DNA from: Schizosaccharomyces osmophilus
Taxonomy: Eukaryota > Ascomycota > Schizosaccharomycetes > Schizosaccharomycetales > Schizosaccharomycetaceae
Reading direction: 5' to 3'
DNA: 64,000 nucleotides
Assembly (NCBI RefSeq): GCF_027921745.1
Contig: NC_079239.1
Location: 2,197,501-2,261,500, forward strand
Below the pieces are notes generated by a model, which was given only the letters and a program-made list of their open reading frames with translations, searched no databases and was not told where the DNA came from. This document shows positions 21,319 to 32,707 of this stretch, in pieces (position 1 is the first letter of the stretch; every line of letters begins with the position of its first letter). Position numbers and translations under genes: made by a program.

Positions 21319-23271
21319 ATGATTGCTTCAAAGCCTATAATTCTCTTATTTTTCTCACTCGTATCACTTCTCTCTTATTCAAGTAATGCTCTGGGTGAAA
21401 CAGATCTTTTCTTCGTAGACTCAACTGGACTTTCAAAGCAGGATGCTCCATTCAGCGAAGACTTTAATTTACCTGTTGGAGATCGCTTTGAAAAAGCAAA
21501 AAATTGCTTACAGGATGATTCTAGTTCACTTACAGAAAAACTACATGCCACAAGTCTTTTAAAATCAGCGGCTTGGGAAAATTGTACAGATGCTATGCTT
21601 TTGCTCGGTAATATACTGTTCTTTGGCCTGTATGATTTTGAACCAGACTTTGGAATGGCTCATGCTTATTATGACCAGTTACGAAAAACGAACGGAAGCG
21701 TTGTTGGCAACTTAATACTTGGATTTTACCATTCTGTGAGTTACTACAACACTGCTCCTTACGACCCAGCTTTGGCTCGAATGTACTGGGAAGCCGCTGC
21801 GAAGCAGGGATCCATTGACGCTCATCATTTCCTTGCGTATCATCATCTCACTGGTATGCATACTAAAAGGTCTTATTTATTGGCTGCAAAGCATTACAAA
21901 TTCATCGCTGATGATCTTACTAGAGAAGGTCCAAAATCTCTTTTAGCATCTTCGCAATACCTTTGGCCTGAAATCCTCAATTACAATACTGCCGGTGAGG
22001 ACGGAACAGGCGTTTACGGACCCGCATCTGCTTATTCTTTTTCAACCGCTAGTCGAGCCCTTAATTCCATACGGCACTATATTCGGGAAATTTATAATCC
22101 TCCGGAAGAACGGGATCTAGGAACCCTTTTTGAGGCCGGAAAGCTACGCCTTCATGGGATGCATTCATTTAGACGAAACCATACGGTAGCTGAAACAATA
22201 TTTGGTAAAGTATATCGCGATTTATCATCCTTGAGTGAGAGCCCCGTCCATGTAACATCCGAAAATATTGCCAACTTGCTATCGAAATCAGCAGGTTATA
22301 TAGGCCTTTTACAAATATTTGGAAATTCTAGGAGAAGAAATTTGGAAAATGCTACGCATTGGCTCAAACGAGGAATATCTCATAACGACTCGAACGCGCT
22401 GTACGGAATGGGATACATATTTTACCATGGGCTCTTAAATGCAGATGAGAAAGATACTGAAAAGGGTTTAAGTTATATAAAAGAGGCTGCTAGTATGAAG
22501 AACGGTTATGCACTCACTTTCCTTGGAATGCTATCTATGGAAAATGAGGATTTTGACATTGCTTTTCATTATTTTACCTTAGCAAATAAGGAAAAGGCGT
22601 TATTGTCATCTAAGTTATTAGCTGATTGTTATTTTGATGGAATTGGAACTTCCGTGTCTAAACAGAAAGCTGCTTTGCTGTATAAAGAGTTTGTGGAAAC
22701 AGTTCGTTCCACGTCTTCCACAATGAGTTTAGCCGTCAGAGAAGTAGATCATTATTGTCTGGAAAACAGCCTTATGTATTATTTGTATTCTGCTCAGTTA
22801 GGCTACTCGATTGCAGAAGTCAATGCAGCATATCTCGTAGATGGTAACAAATACTTAATTGACTCATTGAGAAGATACCTTTATCCTGAAAATACAGAGG
22901 AGGAAACTCTTTCAGATGTATTTGCTTTTGAGTTTTATGCACGAGCCGCTGCACAAGGAGATGCAGATGCAAACCTAAAACTTGGCGATTATTATTACTA
23001 TGGCATTGGTGTGCATAGGGATTATGATAAAGCGTATCGATTCTATGAAAATGCTTCCGGAAAAGGAGGTGCTACTGGAATGGCCCTTTGGAATATGGCC
23101 TACATGCATGAATTTGGCAGGGGACGAGAACGAGATACTCATATTGCTAAACGATTTCTGGATGAATTGTCTATTAATCAGATTGCTTACATCCCCTTCA
23201 GAATGATCACTTCATTGGTATTCCTTCATCAAATTTATTTAAGATGTCTTTCTTTTTTACGTTTACGATAA
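21319..23271 (+). CDS. Sel1-repeat ER protein, Hrd3/SEL1L-like
   Basis: 650 aa, intronless. The ATG at 21319 opens a clear signal peptide (MIASKPIILLFFSLVSLLSY). The rest is a string of Sel1-type TPR repeats, for example WEAAAKQGSIDAHHFLAYHH, then ALYGMGYIFYHGLL, YFTLANKEKALLSSKLLADC and ARAAAQGDADANLKLGDYYY. The last is followed by a final repeat with LWNMAYMHEFGRG. A hydrophobic segment near the C-terminus (ITSLVFLHQIYLRCLSFL) may be a membrane anchor. This matches the luminal substrate-recruiting partner of ERAD ubiquitin ligases. Exact function in fission yeast is uncertain; S. pombe has a Sel1-repeat gene here (SPAC1B3.10c, recalled). Confidence 0.85.
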   Translation: MIASKPIILLFFSLVSLLSYSSNALGETDLFFVDSTGLSKQDAPFSEDFNLPVGDRFEKAKNCLQDDSSSLTEKLHATSLLKSAAWENCTDAMLLLGNILFFGLYDFEPDFGMAHAYYDQLRKTNGSVVGNLILGFYHSVSYYNTAPYDPALARMYWEAAAKQGSIDAHHFLAYHHLTGMHTKRSYLLAAKHYKFIADDLTREGPKSLLASSQYLWPEILNYNTAGEDGTGVYGPASAYSFSTASRALNSIRHYIREIYNPPEERDLGTLFEAGKLRLHGMHSFRRNHTVAETIFGKVYRDLSSLSESPVHVTSENIANLLSKSAGYIGLLQIFGNSRRRNLENATHWLKRGISHNDSNALYGMGYIFYHGLLNADEKDTEKGLSYIKEAASMKNGYALTFLGMLSMENEDFDIAFHYFTLANKEKALLSSKLLADCYFDGIGTSVSKQKAALLYKEFVETVRSTSSTMSLAVREVDHYCLENSLMYYLYSAQLGYSIAEVNAAYLVDGNKYLIDSLRRYLYPENTEEETLSDVFAFEFYARAAAQGDADANLKLGDYYYYGIGVHRDYDKAYRFYENASGKGGATGMALWNMAYMHEFGRGRERDTHIAKRFLDELSINQIAYIPFRMITSLVFLHQIYLRCLSFLRLR

Positions 23272-23566
23272 TGACTATTTCACGCATTGTTGAATGTTTC
23301 AAGTCTATGATTGATCTGCCTGATGCTTTTTAAGTTACTAACGCTTAATGCCATGCAAACAAAAGTTTTTGTAATTCCTATGTAAATACATTTAATATCA
23401 AGTTATACTTATGAAAAAAATTTCTAACTTCTCTCTCAATACATATTTGTTCACTCAGTTGTTACCTCTTTTGTAACCTCGTTTGGGAGTTGGAAGAAAC
23501 CAACTTGAACTACTTTTTCACTACGCATTTGTTCCAAACGTTGATTTGGACCTAAAATTTTGTACA

Positions 23567-25153
23567 ATGGGAAAAGCTAACAAAGCTACCAAGAAGTTTA
23601 ATAAGAATCATTTAAAGGACACTTTGCAGCGAAGAAGACAATTGGCGAAGGAGAAGAGAAGCCATGAATCAAAAACGAAGAAATCTCCAACAACTCAAGA
23701 GGAAAAGTCGATTTCAGATGATCCCAACAAGCGATTTCAAAGGGAGGATGTGTCTGAATTTTACGCCAAGTTAGATCCGTCGAAGGCAGCCTCCCGGAAA
23801 AGTGGAGATTTAGTGAAAGAGCATGATCATGCGCCATTAGGCAATGATAAAGCTCAGGAGTCTGAAGATGGTCTTTTAAGATATTCAGGAAAAGAATTGG
23901 AAGCAGCCATAGCATTCTGTCGGAAGTTGTCTGGTACTGAACAGCCTGATTCTCTGATTTCGAATTTACCTGAGGAATTGAATAAGAAACTGACAGAGAT
24001 GGACTTTGATCAGCGTTCTAGCTTTTTACAAGATTGTCGTAAGAGCTTTGCTAGCCTCCTGATGAATGAGGTTTTATCTTCTGGAGGCGATATACAAGTT
24101 CTGTCGTCTGTCGAGGAAGTTATTTCGCACATCAAAAATTTTTCCTCTTTTCCACCTGGTTTTATTGCGAAAGCTTGTCAAATTTTCATTTCTTATCCAG
24201 ATGCTCGCGAACAAATTCAGGCGATCATAAATAATGTCTGTAAAGCTAGTCCTTCATTAATAGTGACAACATTCCAACACTTCTATGTTCAATTGCTATC
24301 CTTCTTTAAGTCGTCGCCGAATCAAAGTGGAAATTTAGATACTGTTGAGGAAATGCAATTGTTTCTAATTGAACTGTTATCCTTAAGTCCTGACACCTGC
24401 AAAAAGATATTCTTAAGCTACACGGATCAACTAAACGTTCATTTGCAGAATTGTTTAAAGCAGGCTGATAATGTCGATGCCCATAAATTAATTTACAACT
24501 GGCAGTTCAGTTTGTCCCTACAGTTTTGGTCTGAGGTAGTATGTCTTTTATGGGAAGATTTACAAATTATTTGCAAAGAGATCTCTCCTCAGTTAATTAA
24601 TCTTATTTTAGATACCATGAGACTTATTCCAACAGAACAATATTATCCCCTGAGGCTGCGTCTTCTTTCTTCACTAGTTCGGATTTGTCGAAGCACTCAT
24701 CTCTATATTCCCTTGTCTTCACAGTTTGTTGAAATGGCTCCTTTCTTTTTAAAGAAGAGCCGTAACTTAACCCGTGGTGAGGATTCGGCGTATAGCTTCG
24801 ACGTTTTAACGACATTACATATCCCTAAGGAATGTCTAGCTTCCCAATCCTATCGCAAGAATCTTAGGAAAACATACCTTTCAATGATGACGGAATATTA
24901 TGCAACGTTTTCCAATTCAATCGCTTTCCCTGAATTAGTTGTTCCAGTCATTAGTCAGTTACGAATTTTTGTTTCTCGTTACCCTTTTGAAAATAGTATA
25001 TCCCAGTTTTTGCAAAAATTAGAGGATACATATTCGTTCATTCAACAGAAACGTTTAAATATTGAGTTTACTCAGAAAGATCATTCACAAGTAATTGCTT
25101 TTGAGCGGGATCTTGACTGGCGAAGCACACCTATTGGCAAATCCGTTAAATAA
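23567..25153 (+). CDS. noc2: Noc2-family pre-60S ribosome assembly protein
   Basis: 528 aa, one exon; start chosen at MGKANKATKKFNKNHL because the upstream open frame lacks homology-like sequence. The first 80 residues are a basic nucleolar targeting region. An acidic linker and HEAT-like helices follow. The Noc2 signature region lies near residues 340-450: YNWQFSLSLQFWSEVV, PLRLRLLSSLVRICRST and YIPLSSQFVEMAPFFLKK. The end is ERDLDWRSTPIGKSVK, with the family's basic tail reduced. Noc2 pairs with Mak21/Noc1 or Noc3 to export pre-60S particles from nucleolus to nucleoplasm. S. pombe carries two Noc2 paralogues; this is the shorter type at that locus. Confidence 0.85.
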   Translation: MGKANKATKKFNKNHLKDTLQRRRQLAKEKRSHESKTKKSPTTQEEKSISDDPNKRFQREDVSEFYAKLDPSKAASRKSGDLVKEHDHAPLGNDKAQESEDGLLRYSGKELEAAIAFCRKLSGTEQPDSLISNLPEELNKKLTEMDFDQRSSFLQDCRKSFASLLMNEVLSSGGDIQVLSSVEEVISHIKNFSSFPPGFIAKACQIFISYPDAREQIQAIINNVCKASPSLIVTTFQHFYVQLLSFFKSSPNQSGNLDTVEEMQLFLIELLSLSPDTCKKIFLSYTDQLNVHLQNCLKQADNVDAHKLIYNWQFSLSLQFWSEVVCLLWEDLQIICKEISPQLINLILDTMRLIPTEQYYPLRLRLLSSLVRICRSTHLYIPLSSQFVEMAPFFLKKSRNLTRGEDSAYSFDVLTTLHIPKECLASQSYRKNLRKTYLSMMTEYYATFSNSIAFPELVVPVISQLRIFVSRYPFENSISQFLQKLEDTYSFIQQKRLNIEFTQKDHSQVIAFERDLDWRSTPIGKSVK

Positions 25154-25398
25154 AAATAGAGCAAACGGATATGTCTTTGGTAAAAAATAACAGTTTGTTT
25201 ACTCATTTACAGAAATTAAATGGAGAAAGGATTGGGTGCAAAATCATTTGGGTTAATAAGTATTACGGAAATTGGAAATAAAGTATACTAATAAAATGCA
25301 ATTTAATCATCATTAGGGTGAATAGGATTTAGAAGCTTGATATATTCAATTGTCTAAGAATTATACAGTCATTAATTGTCATAGTCAAAGGAAGGAAG

Positions 25399-26676
25399 TT
25401 ACAATGGAGTTCTTTTTGGGAATGGATCTTTTGCAGACAAAACAACAGTCATACGGTCACGAGAAACGTAACCACGCATATAGCCTTTACTAACCATGTT
25501 TGCCAAAATAGCCTCAACGTGTAGTAAATCGAGATCAGATCCAGCAACTTTTAAAGCGGTTTGAAAGACGGATGTGGGAAGCCGAGTTGATTTTTCAAGA
25601 ATGATCCATGTTTTTCGAAATAGATTTCGCAAACATAAATCTCTAGTCCCTTCCAAAGTCAAGTAGGTCTTTGTCTTGGCTAGCAAAGATTCATTTTTCT
25701 TTAAACATTGACCAAAAGCCCCAAGATTTCCTTTCTTAATGGCGTGACATAACGGAACGTATATGTTTTTTAAATAAGGGTATTTAGACAAAAATGTAGG
25801 ACTGGGAAGTTGATGGTAGACTAGAATTCGAGTGGGGATCCAATAGGAAAGGATTAATTCTAAATTACGGTTATAATGCTTGTGACATAAGGAAAATGCG
25901 GTTTCCAACTCTGCAGATGCGTTCTTGTAGCTTTGATTTAGAAAGGCCACGATACCAAGGTAGTAACGGAAAATGACAATATGAGATTTGGGAAACAGAG
26001 AAATGTCTGGCAGTTCGACAACCTTCATTGCTCGCAAGACATTGTTCGTCAAATGAACGCAGTCTAAGCGTAAATATAACTTGAACAACAAACCCATGGT
26101 ATAATAAGCACCCCATTTACGTGAAATAGCTAACGGTGCTCGATCATTGATACATATTGTAAAAGCCCTGTTAAGCAGTCGTGTAGCTAGTTCGAGGTGT
26201 GAATTTTCTTGTACAGGATCATTGGATATGAGTTTCATTTGTTGATTGCGAACAGACATAGTATTCTGAGCATGAATAGCAAGAAACCGCAAGTCTTTGC
26301 AGATTATGAACAGTACTGGCAAATGAACACCAGTGCAATTTCCTGAAGAGAATTCACGAAATATGTTTTGAGCAAGATCTACTTGAAGACGAAATGCAGC
26401 AACTGGGTCTCGATCACGGCATAAGGCAAGTAATACCTTTAAATGAAGCAAAACAGAGTCACTCCAATTCTGAAGAATGATGGATCGCTGCACTGTAAGT
26501 CCTAAAATGTCGTCGGAAGAATAAGTTCCCGGAACGTCGAAATTTAGGACGTCGCCTAGTTCTTTTCCCCAGGGAACCGACAGAAATTTTGCCAATACCA
26601 TGCTGTTCGAACGTGCAACCGCATTATTGATAGAAGAAAAGTAAATATTCAAGGGCATTAACCGAGGTGTCGTCAT
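25399..26676 (-). CDS. PCI-domain protein, Csn12/Thp1 (PCID2) family
   Basis: 425 aa, intronless. Helical repeat protein with a C-terminal PCI winged helix: residues about 290-415 hold SKYPYLKNIYVPLCHAIKKG, GAFGQCLKKNESLLAK, and the wing VEAILANMVSKGYMRGYVS followed by RDRMTVVLS. Members are subunits of TREX-2 (mRNA export, as Thp1/PCID2) or Csn12. Sequence alone does not separate these roles. The 3' ends of this gene and noc2 converge over 245 bp. Confidence 0.85.
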   Translation of the reverse strand: MTTPRLMPLNIYFSSINNAVARSNSMVLAKFLSVPWGKELGDVLNFDVPGTYSSDDILGLTVQRSIILQNWSDSVLLHLKVLLALCRDRDPVAAFRLQVDLAQNIFREFSSGNCTGVHLPVLFIICKDLRFLAIHAQNTMSVRNQQMKLISNDPVQENSHLELATRLLNRAFTICINDRAPLAISRKWGAYYTMGLLFKLYLRLDCVHLTNNVLRAMKVVELPDISLFPKSHIVIFRYYLGIVAFLNQSYKNASAELETAFSLCHKHYNRNLELILSYWIPTRILVYHQLPSPTFLSKYPYLKNIYVPLCHAIKKGNLGAFGQCLKKNESLLAKTKTYLTLEGTRDLCLRNLFRKTWIILEKSTRLPTSVFQTALKVAGSDLDLLHVEAILANMVSKGYMRGYVSRDRMTVVLSAKDPFPKRTPL

Positions 26677-26866
26677 TGTTAAAACGCTGAAGAAATAAGG
26701 AATGCTCGGTCAAAAAAGAAGGAGTTTTTTTCGTATTTATATGTAGTTTTTGAAGTTTTAGACGTCTTTGCGATCTTTTCAGTGAAATTTCCAAAAAAAA
26801 AAAAAGTGCTCGTCAGTGTCGCGCTCCACGAACTATGCGACCTTTGTCCAGAGTAACAGCGTTACC

Positions 26867-27109
26867 TTAAGTTGGAGGATTTTTCATTGAACTCTGGTCT
26901 TGCAGTTCTTGAGACTGTTTCCGTTCGCGCTCAATCTTTTCACGGATTTCTGGAGTCATTACAACATCTTCAAGGGTATCTTGGTGCACTTTATAGATAG
27001 AGTATGCGAATGTACCAAGAGCGAGTCCACCTAATCCCAATGCCGTGATCAAATTTTTGGTACGGAAAGGTCGACGAGCATTTTCGAATGCTCTGCTATT
27101 TTGACTCAT
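26867..27109 (-). CDS. coa3: Cytochrome c oxidase assembly factor Coa3
   Basis: 80 aa, intronless, from the ATG MSQNSRAFENARRPFRTKN. It has one membrane span (ITALGLGGLALGTFAYSIY) followed by the intermembrane-space tail beginning KVHQDTLEDV and a charged end. This PFRTKN-TM-V.QD.[LF].DV layout and size are those of Coa3/CCDC56, which stabilises newly made Cox1 and couples it to translation control through Mss51 in yeast. The frame is open 21 codons upstream but without an ATG. Confidence 0.85.
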   Translation of the reverse strand: MSQNSRAFENARRPFRTKNLITALGLGGLALGTFAYSIYKVHQDTLEDVVMTPEIREKIERERKQSQELQDQSSMKNPPT

Positions 27110-27853
27110 ACTTGAAGAAAACAGGGCGTGTTCAATGACTTTTTTTCCAAACTTCGTGTTTGGTTTTGGCAAGATGATTCGAAACGTCAGTGCTAGCTGG
27201 CTGGAATTCGTGTGCTAACTATCGTTATGAGGGTTTCTGTGCTAGAATAAAGCACAGTATATCTTTGTTTACAAAACAAATGAAAAATATAAAAAAATAA
27301 TAAATAAAAGGAACAAAAAGTGGTAGGCAATCATAACCGGGGATTTATAAAAGCATTAGAAAAAAAAAATAAAAAAATAAAAAAATAAAAAAATAAAAAA
27401 AAAGGAGACCAAATGGATGTTGTCGTTCTGTCAATTCAGCAACATGTGTAGACTGATACGTTTTTACTTATGAACGGAACCAGTTTCTTCCTAATGAAAG
27501 TATGAATATAGGATTAAGTTACAAATCTCAATAAACGGAAATCCGAATTTCTTTCAAATGATCAATCAATACTCAGTGCAAATGCAGAGCGCAGAAAATG
27601 TATTGCTTGCCGTATAGAGCAATGTTCTTCAAACATCAATAAGAGAAAAAGTATTTTAGAATACAATTACATGACGATCTATTATCTTTACCATTTCAAA
27701 AGCACCTGCTTGAATGTTCCACTTCACCAACTCTCCTCGTCAAACTCTTAAACACCGTATTTCCATTTTTATAGAGTTTCTTTGGCTACTAGGTGTCTTT
27801 GGGAGCCATTCTTTCTTCTTCCTATCGTGGATACCTCTTAAAACAGTCTTAGA
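27110..27853. other. Divergent promoter region coa3 / vps28
   Basis: 744 bp. Contains the A-rich microsatellite at 27361-27403; otherwise no supported feature. Confidence 0.5.
27361..27403. repeat. Microsatellite, unit A7T
   Basis: Four spaced T residues divide a 43-nt A tract, unit AAAAAAAT. A strong nucleosome-excluding poly(dA:dT) element between divergent genes; length is likely polymorphic. Confidence 0.9.
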
Positions 27854-28609
27854 ATGACTGACTACTATGACATTGGCCTTTTAGAAGAAAACCAGGAGGA
27901 CACCCCAAATGTGGAGTGTGTAGGCCAACAAATTCGAGAAGATTTTGCTTCTCTTTACAGTATAATTATTACCTTGGAGAATTTGGAAATAGTGTTTACG
28001 AAGGATGCCATCACCCCGGACGCCTTTGAGTCTGCTTCAAACTTACTTCTTCAACAATGGGATTCTTGTTTAAAGGACGAGGATTTATTGAAAAGATTTG
28101 GCCCTTTGGAAGATTTCTTTTCGAAATATCAGTTACAATGTCCTCGAGCCATGAAGCGCATTCAAGAGCATTCAGAGAATGCTACAACTACCAAGGTTTC
28201 ATCTACCCTTCCAAATCACCTTTCCGAGACCAGGGACTCGAAAGTAGATTCCAATGAATTTCTACACGACCGAGAAACCGCTATCATTTCTGCACCCTCG
28301 ACAACCCCTCCTGTTTCTACAGCTAAATCTATCGCCGAGCTTGTACAGAATTTCATAACCACTTTGGATGCGATTCGCTTGAATTTCGTTGCCAAAGATC
28401 AGTTACATCCGCTTCTTTCAGAGTTGGTCATTTGCATGGACGACCTTACAGAGTTGCTCAATAAGCAAGTATCCGGTAGAAGCAAGCTAGTCCAATGGCT
28501 CATTTTTATCAATCATATGGAGTCAACGGATCAACTGAATGAAGAACAAAAGGAAGAATTACTGCAAAATCTCGAAGAAACCTATTCAGAATGCTATGGA
28601 TTACTCTAA
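27854..28609 (+). CDS. vps28: ESCRT-I subunit Vps28
   Basis: 251 aa, intronless. The N-terminal core domain includes VGQQIREDFASLYSIIITLENLE and YQLQCPRAMKRI, equivalent to the Vps23/Vps37-binding half. A linker rich in Ser/Thr follows. The C-terminal four-helix bundle (SIAELVQNFITTLDAIRLN, then LVICMDDL and a final ESTDQLNEEQ segment) is the part that docks ESCRT-II. It sorts ubiquitinated cargo into multivesicular bodies. Length is typical. Confidence 0.94.
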   Translation: MTDYYDIGLLEENQEDTPNVECVGQQIREDFASLYSIIITLENLEIVFTKDAITPDAFESASNLLLQQWDSCLKDEDLLKRFGPLEDFFSKYQLQCPRAMKRIQEHSENATTTKVSSTLPNHLSETRDSKVDSNEFLHDRETAIISAPSTTPPVSTAKSIAELVQNFITTLDAIRLNFVAKDQLHPLLSELVICMDDLTELLNKQVSGRSKLVQWLIFINHMESTDQLNEEQKEELLQNLEETYSECYGLL

Positions 28610-29566
28610 TTTTGTTTACTAACGCACGCCCAATACTTCATAATAATTATTAACGAGAATTAAAAAATGATAGACGTGACTGTCTTTTTCGACGCTATAT
28701 TAAGAGCTCAATTCGGAACGTAAACATATCTTGTACCAATGTGAACGAAAAGATCATTTCTTTAATCGCTCCTGAATGTATATTATAATGTTTACGAGTT
28801 ATGAATAAAAATGAATGACCTTTTTTATCTTGTCTTTCGTGTAAGGTAGCTTTTTTCTACACAGCTCAGGAGGAAACATGAAACTTATGGATTTTATATT
28901 ACTTTTAAACTATATTTTGCACTATTAATCAGAAACTGTTCACAGATTATGGACTTGTTTCCTTCATGCAGTGCATAGAAAAATGATTATCATACTCACT
29001 TTACCCTTGCGTGGCTTGACTCTGTCGAGCACAGATCGCGTACGGGTCATTATTGTATGACACATTTTCTACAGTGGGTTCGAAAATTGAATTAAATTAT
29101 GGTAAGTTTTCTTTATTATCGAGATGCATTGAAATATGATGAACAATATGCTGGCACCCGTCTCATCTTGCTTTTCTTTTCAACGAGAAAAGAAGGAATT
29201 GATGATACATTTGCAGAACGCCTTTATACGCTTGGTGTTCCTGATTTCTTTCTATGCATCTTTTTGTTTTTTCCCCCAGTACTTTACTAATATATCGCTA
29301 GAAACATTAGCTTAATATACACCCTTAGTTGTGCTTTGTGCTTTGCTCCCAATTTTATTTTTTTTGACGTTATTTGCTGTAAATGAAGAGTAGTAATAAT
29401 TAAAAGTATATCTAGGTTTACCAAAAAGTAAGTAGATTTGTATTGCTGCTATATTACTCATAATTAAAGAATTCGTTTTTGTAATAATGAATCACTAGAA
29501 ACTGAAACGAACATGATTATGCCCAAAGAATTTATTTATGGTCGTAACAATTGAGAATAAATACGT
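28610..29566. other. Intergenic, convergent 3' flanks of vps28 and not3
   Basis: 957 bp without a supported gene. S. pombe has a UbiE-type methyltransferase gene in this slot (SPAC1B3.06c, recalled); I found no trace of its motifs here. The frame at 29099-29290 starts on a GTAAGT donor and ends in T-rich sequence, so I do not call it. Confidence 0.45.
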
Positions 29567-31664
29567 TCACCGACTCCAATCCTCATCGTCTTCGAGATAC
29601 TCATACATGAAACGAAAGTCGGCCTTCTTTCTTTGCACCCAATCGCCCTCGAAATCAAAGTACCTATAAGTTCCACTCTCATACTCGTCTGTGATCAGTT
29701 TGGGCTCCTCATGTCTTTGAAACCAAGTAGTGTACTTTTTGTGGAAACGCCAACTCTGTTTCTTAAGTTCCCGTCCAGCGAGATACTGTTGATATGTGCC
29801 AGGTAAATAATAAAACATGTAAAACAGTGTATCTGGATCCACAACTTCAGTCATTTCTGGAGAATCAAACAAGGGAAGAGGCTGCTGCGGATAATAGTGA
29901 GGTACTGGATAAGGATCTTTAGGTACATAAAATTTTGGTTTTGCAGCATCGACTGCGTCAGGTACGTACACGCAGCTAATATTGAGTGCCTCAGTCAACT
30001 TTTCTTTATTCATGGGGTATTGAAGTCGACCTTTTGAAGCATTTAGCGCTCCTACCAAATCTTGGATATACTCCGGGGGTGGGGATAAGCTCTCTTCTAC
30101 TGTGATACTATCATGATTTATTTCAGGGATTTGTTCCGAAACCTCAGGCATAGCATCTGGTTTTGATTCTTGAGGCTTCGGCGATGAATAATGGCCTGTG
30201 GTATCCGATTTGGATTGGATATTGCCAGATCCCACCTTTGGAGAAGCAGGGACGTCCGCTCGTGTGCCAATAGGATCTTTTGATAAAGTAGTAGCGGCGG
30301 CAGCAGCGGCAGCGAACGCATACTTCTTTTCCTTTGGAGCAGAAGCATTCGAAATTCGAGGAGAAACAGTTTGCTTATTTTGGATTGTCGGAGCTGAAGT
30401 AACAAAGCTGGCGGAATTGCTGGGAGCAGCTACGGCAGCTGCTTTAGCAAAAGATGGTGTATTATTGGACAATTGTGGCCTACTAGAACCATCAATCTCA
30501 TTTTGCGAATTCTCTTTGGGGGGAGGCGATGAAATATCTGGGGCATCCAATTCTTCTTCATGTGCTTGGGGTACCGAAGCCATGAAAGTTGGGGATGACA
30601 GAACGTCTTTTAATGATGATTCAATCGGAGATGGGGAATCCACAACCGGTACGCTTTCATCGTCTTTCTGTGAAGAGGTGTCAGAGATTGGAGAAGAAGA
30701 GTTTTCAGATCTCTCTGCATCAAAAATTCCTGAAGAGTCATCTAAATCAAGTCCATCATAAATGTTCATGTCTTCAGCGAAATCAGCATCTTGACTGGAT
30801 TCGACATAATACATAATATCGTCTTGAATGTTGTTGATTGCATCTGAAGATATTTGAGAGTTTTCTAAGCGCCGCATAATTAGCTCCAGTCTCTCTTGAT
30901 GCCATCTGTGGGTTTCAATACGTGACTCCAGTTCGGAAAGATAAGCTTGCTTAGAAAGATCACGTTTTCCTCGCTTGAATGTGGCACGCAAGCTCTCCGT
31001 CTCGGCTTCTAACAGTTCCACTTGGCGCTCCAATTCTTCTACTGCACTCGAAATCCACTGAATCGTGTCATGCTTTTCCTTTTCTCTTGGATCCATCTTT
31101 AAGGCAATACTCAGTCCTTCTTTACTGAATGCCTTGATTTTCATTTCTCGTTCCACGGCTTTAAATTCTTCCATTTTCTACAAGTATTCGAATTAGCACA
31201 CCATACTATCACAACCTCGCCCGTCCTTAATCTCAACTTCTTCTCACAGGAAGGAAAAGACAGCATATAGACCAGACAAAGAACAAGGCCATGGAAAACG
31301 TACCGCTTCGATCAGTCGGCGATTTTCTATTAAAGCTTTCTTGTCTTTAATATCATTACTGCTGGCCCACGTCTTGATCTGATCACGTAAACGCTGTAGC
31401 TTTTTAATCTGCGTTTTCAAATCGCCTTCTAGTTTTTCTTTCTGAGAGGCACTGGCGCTGGCATTCAGCTTTTCGTAAACTTCGTCAAAAATGACAATCT
31501 TTTCTGGTCAATATCACTGCTACATCCATTTCATTTGCAAATTACCCCATCTGTCACTTTTTTAAACGTTTTTTCAATTTCCACTACAACAATTTGTCAG
31601 TATTCCATCACAGCAGCCGACGATTGCTTTTCAGCTTCGTACCTTGTAATTTTCGCGCAGACAT
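29567..31664 (-). CDS. not3: CCR4-NOT complex subunit Not3
   Basis: Scaffold subunit of the CCR4-NOT deadenylase. Four exons: 31664-31643, 31583-31546, 31498-31304 and 31177-29567, giving 621 aa. The joined start is [31 protein letters not shown], the classical Not3/5 coiled-coil opening, followed by [18 protein letters not shown] long disordered middle carries Ser/Pro stretches and alanine runs ([10 protein letters not shown]). The C-terminal NOT box has [41 protein letters not shown] and [17 protein letters not shown]. Introns are 59, 47 and 126 nt. The ends SKEGL and DIKDKK are conserved. Confidence 0.95.
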
Positions 31665-32707
31665 ATTGTCAATATGAACATAAAATACGCGAAGAAATAC
31701 CAAGTAGACTTTGTCGGCAGGCTTAAGTTGAAAATGCTATTATTGTCGGTGAGCGGAACGCTTTTGCTAACGACCTCTGGTTCATTGTCTAAAAAAACCA
31801 TACTCTTTCCCAGGTAACAAAATATCAAGTAACACGTCGTAAACAATAGAAGCAGTGAATTAATAAAGAAGGAATTTGAATTGATGATATTATAAATCAA
31901 TAAAGAGAAAACCTAGTAAGCAAGTTCGAAGGGGCTGCGGTCTTTCTACGAAAACTTGGGTAAAGAGAACCACAAGTCCGAGGGAACAAGGAAGCAAGTA
32001 TTGTAAAAAGATTCTATTTTGAGACCCTTACTTTTCTTATAGCTTCAATATTCCTTTCGCATAGTTGGTATTTCCTTGTTTGATCTTGGCTATGTGCCAT
32101 AAGTTTGAAAGGGGTTGTGAATCCATCAAGACGTGGACCGGTTTTTAAGATATACAAATGATTCCCTTTAATAAGATTCTTATTTCAAAACATGTAGTCT
32201 TCGTCATCCAACAGTTTGCTAACCATTTCGTGAATACCATTACACCTGTTCCTACAGAAACGAAATCTACACTGCCAAGCGAGGGGTAGTAAGAGCATAA
32301 CTATGAGAAAGTACAATCTTGTTTCCATACGAAGAGAATTATGTTTGCTCATGAAATGGAAGACTGCTAACTCCTAGGAAGACCAAGCTCAGATCATCTT
32401 TTCTTTGATACGAATGGAAACTTGCCATGGGAAATCAGCATCTTTTAATAGAAGAAAATTATAATTTTGTTTCTTCTTCAATGGTTACTGTACGCTTGAA
32501 TCCAATTTGGTTTGTCATTCAGTTAAGGAATTCGTAGAATACTTGTTCAAAAATAAATATAATGTTATCAATTGTATATTTCATCTTTTATTAGCTTCTT
32601 TTTTAGGCTTCGCATTGGGTTCTCCTAGGACTGTTGGACATATCCAATCCCAAATTTAGAACCATATACCTCTTTCATAGTATATATACCCAACAGTCTA
32701 TGGATAG
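31665..32707. other. Divergent intergenic region not3 / guf1
   Basis: 1.04 kb, A/T-rich. No frame or spliced assembly I can support. A TATATATA-like element at about 32680-32690 precedes guf1. Confidence 0.5.

Noticed and set aside
29099-29290. 63-codon frame between vps28 and not3
   Set aside because: Starts ATGGTAAGT, a donor; T-rich translation, no homology-like pattern.
30198-30761. 187-codon plus-strand frame opposite not3
   Set aside because: Lies across the Ser/Ala/Pro-rich disordered part of not3; shadow of repetitive codons.
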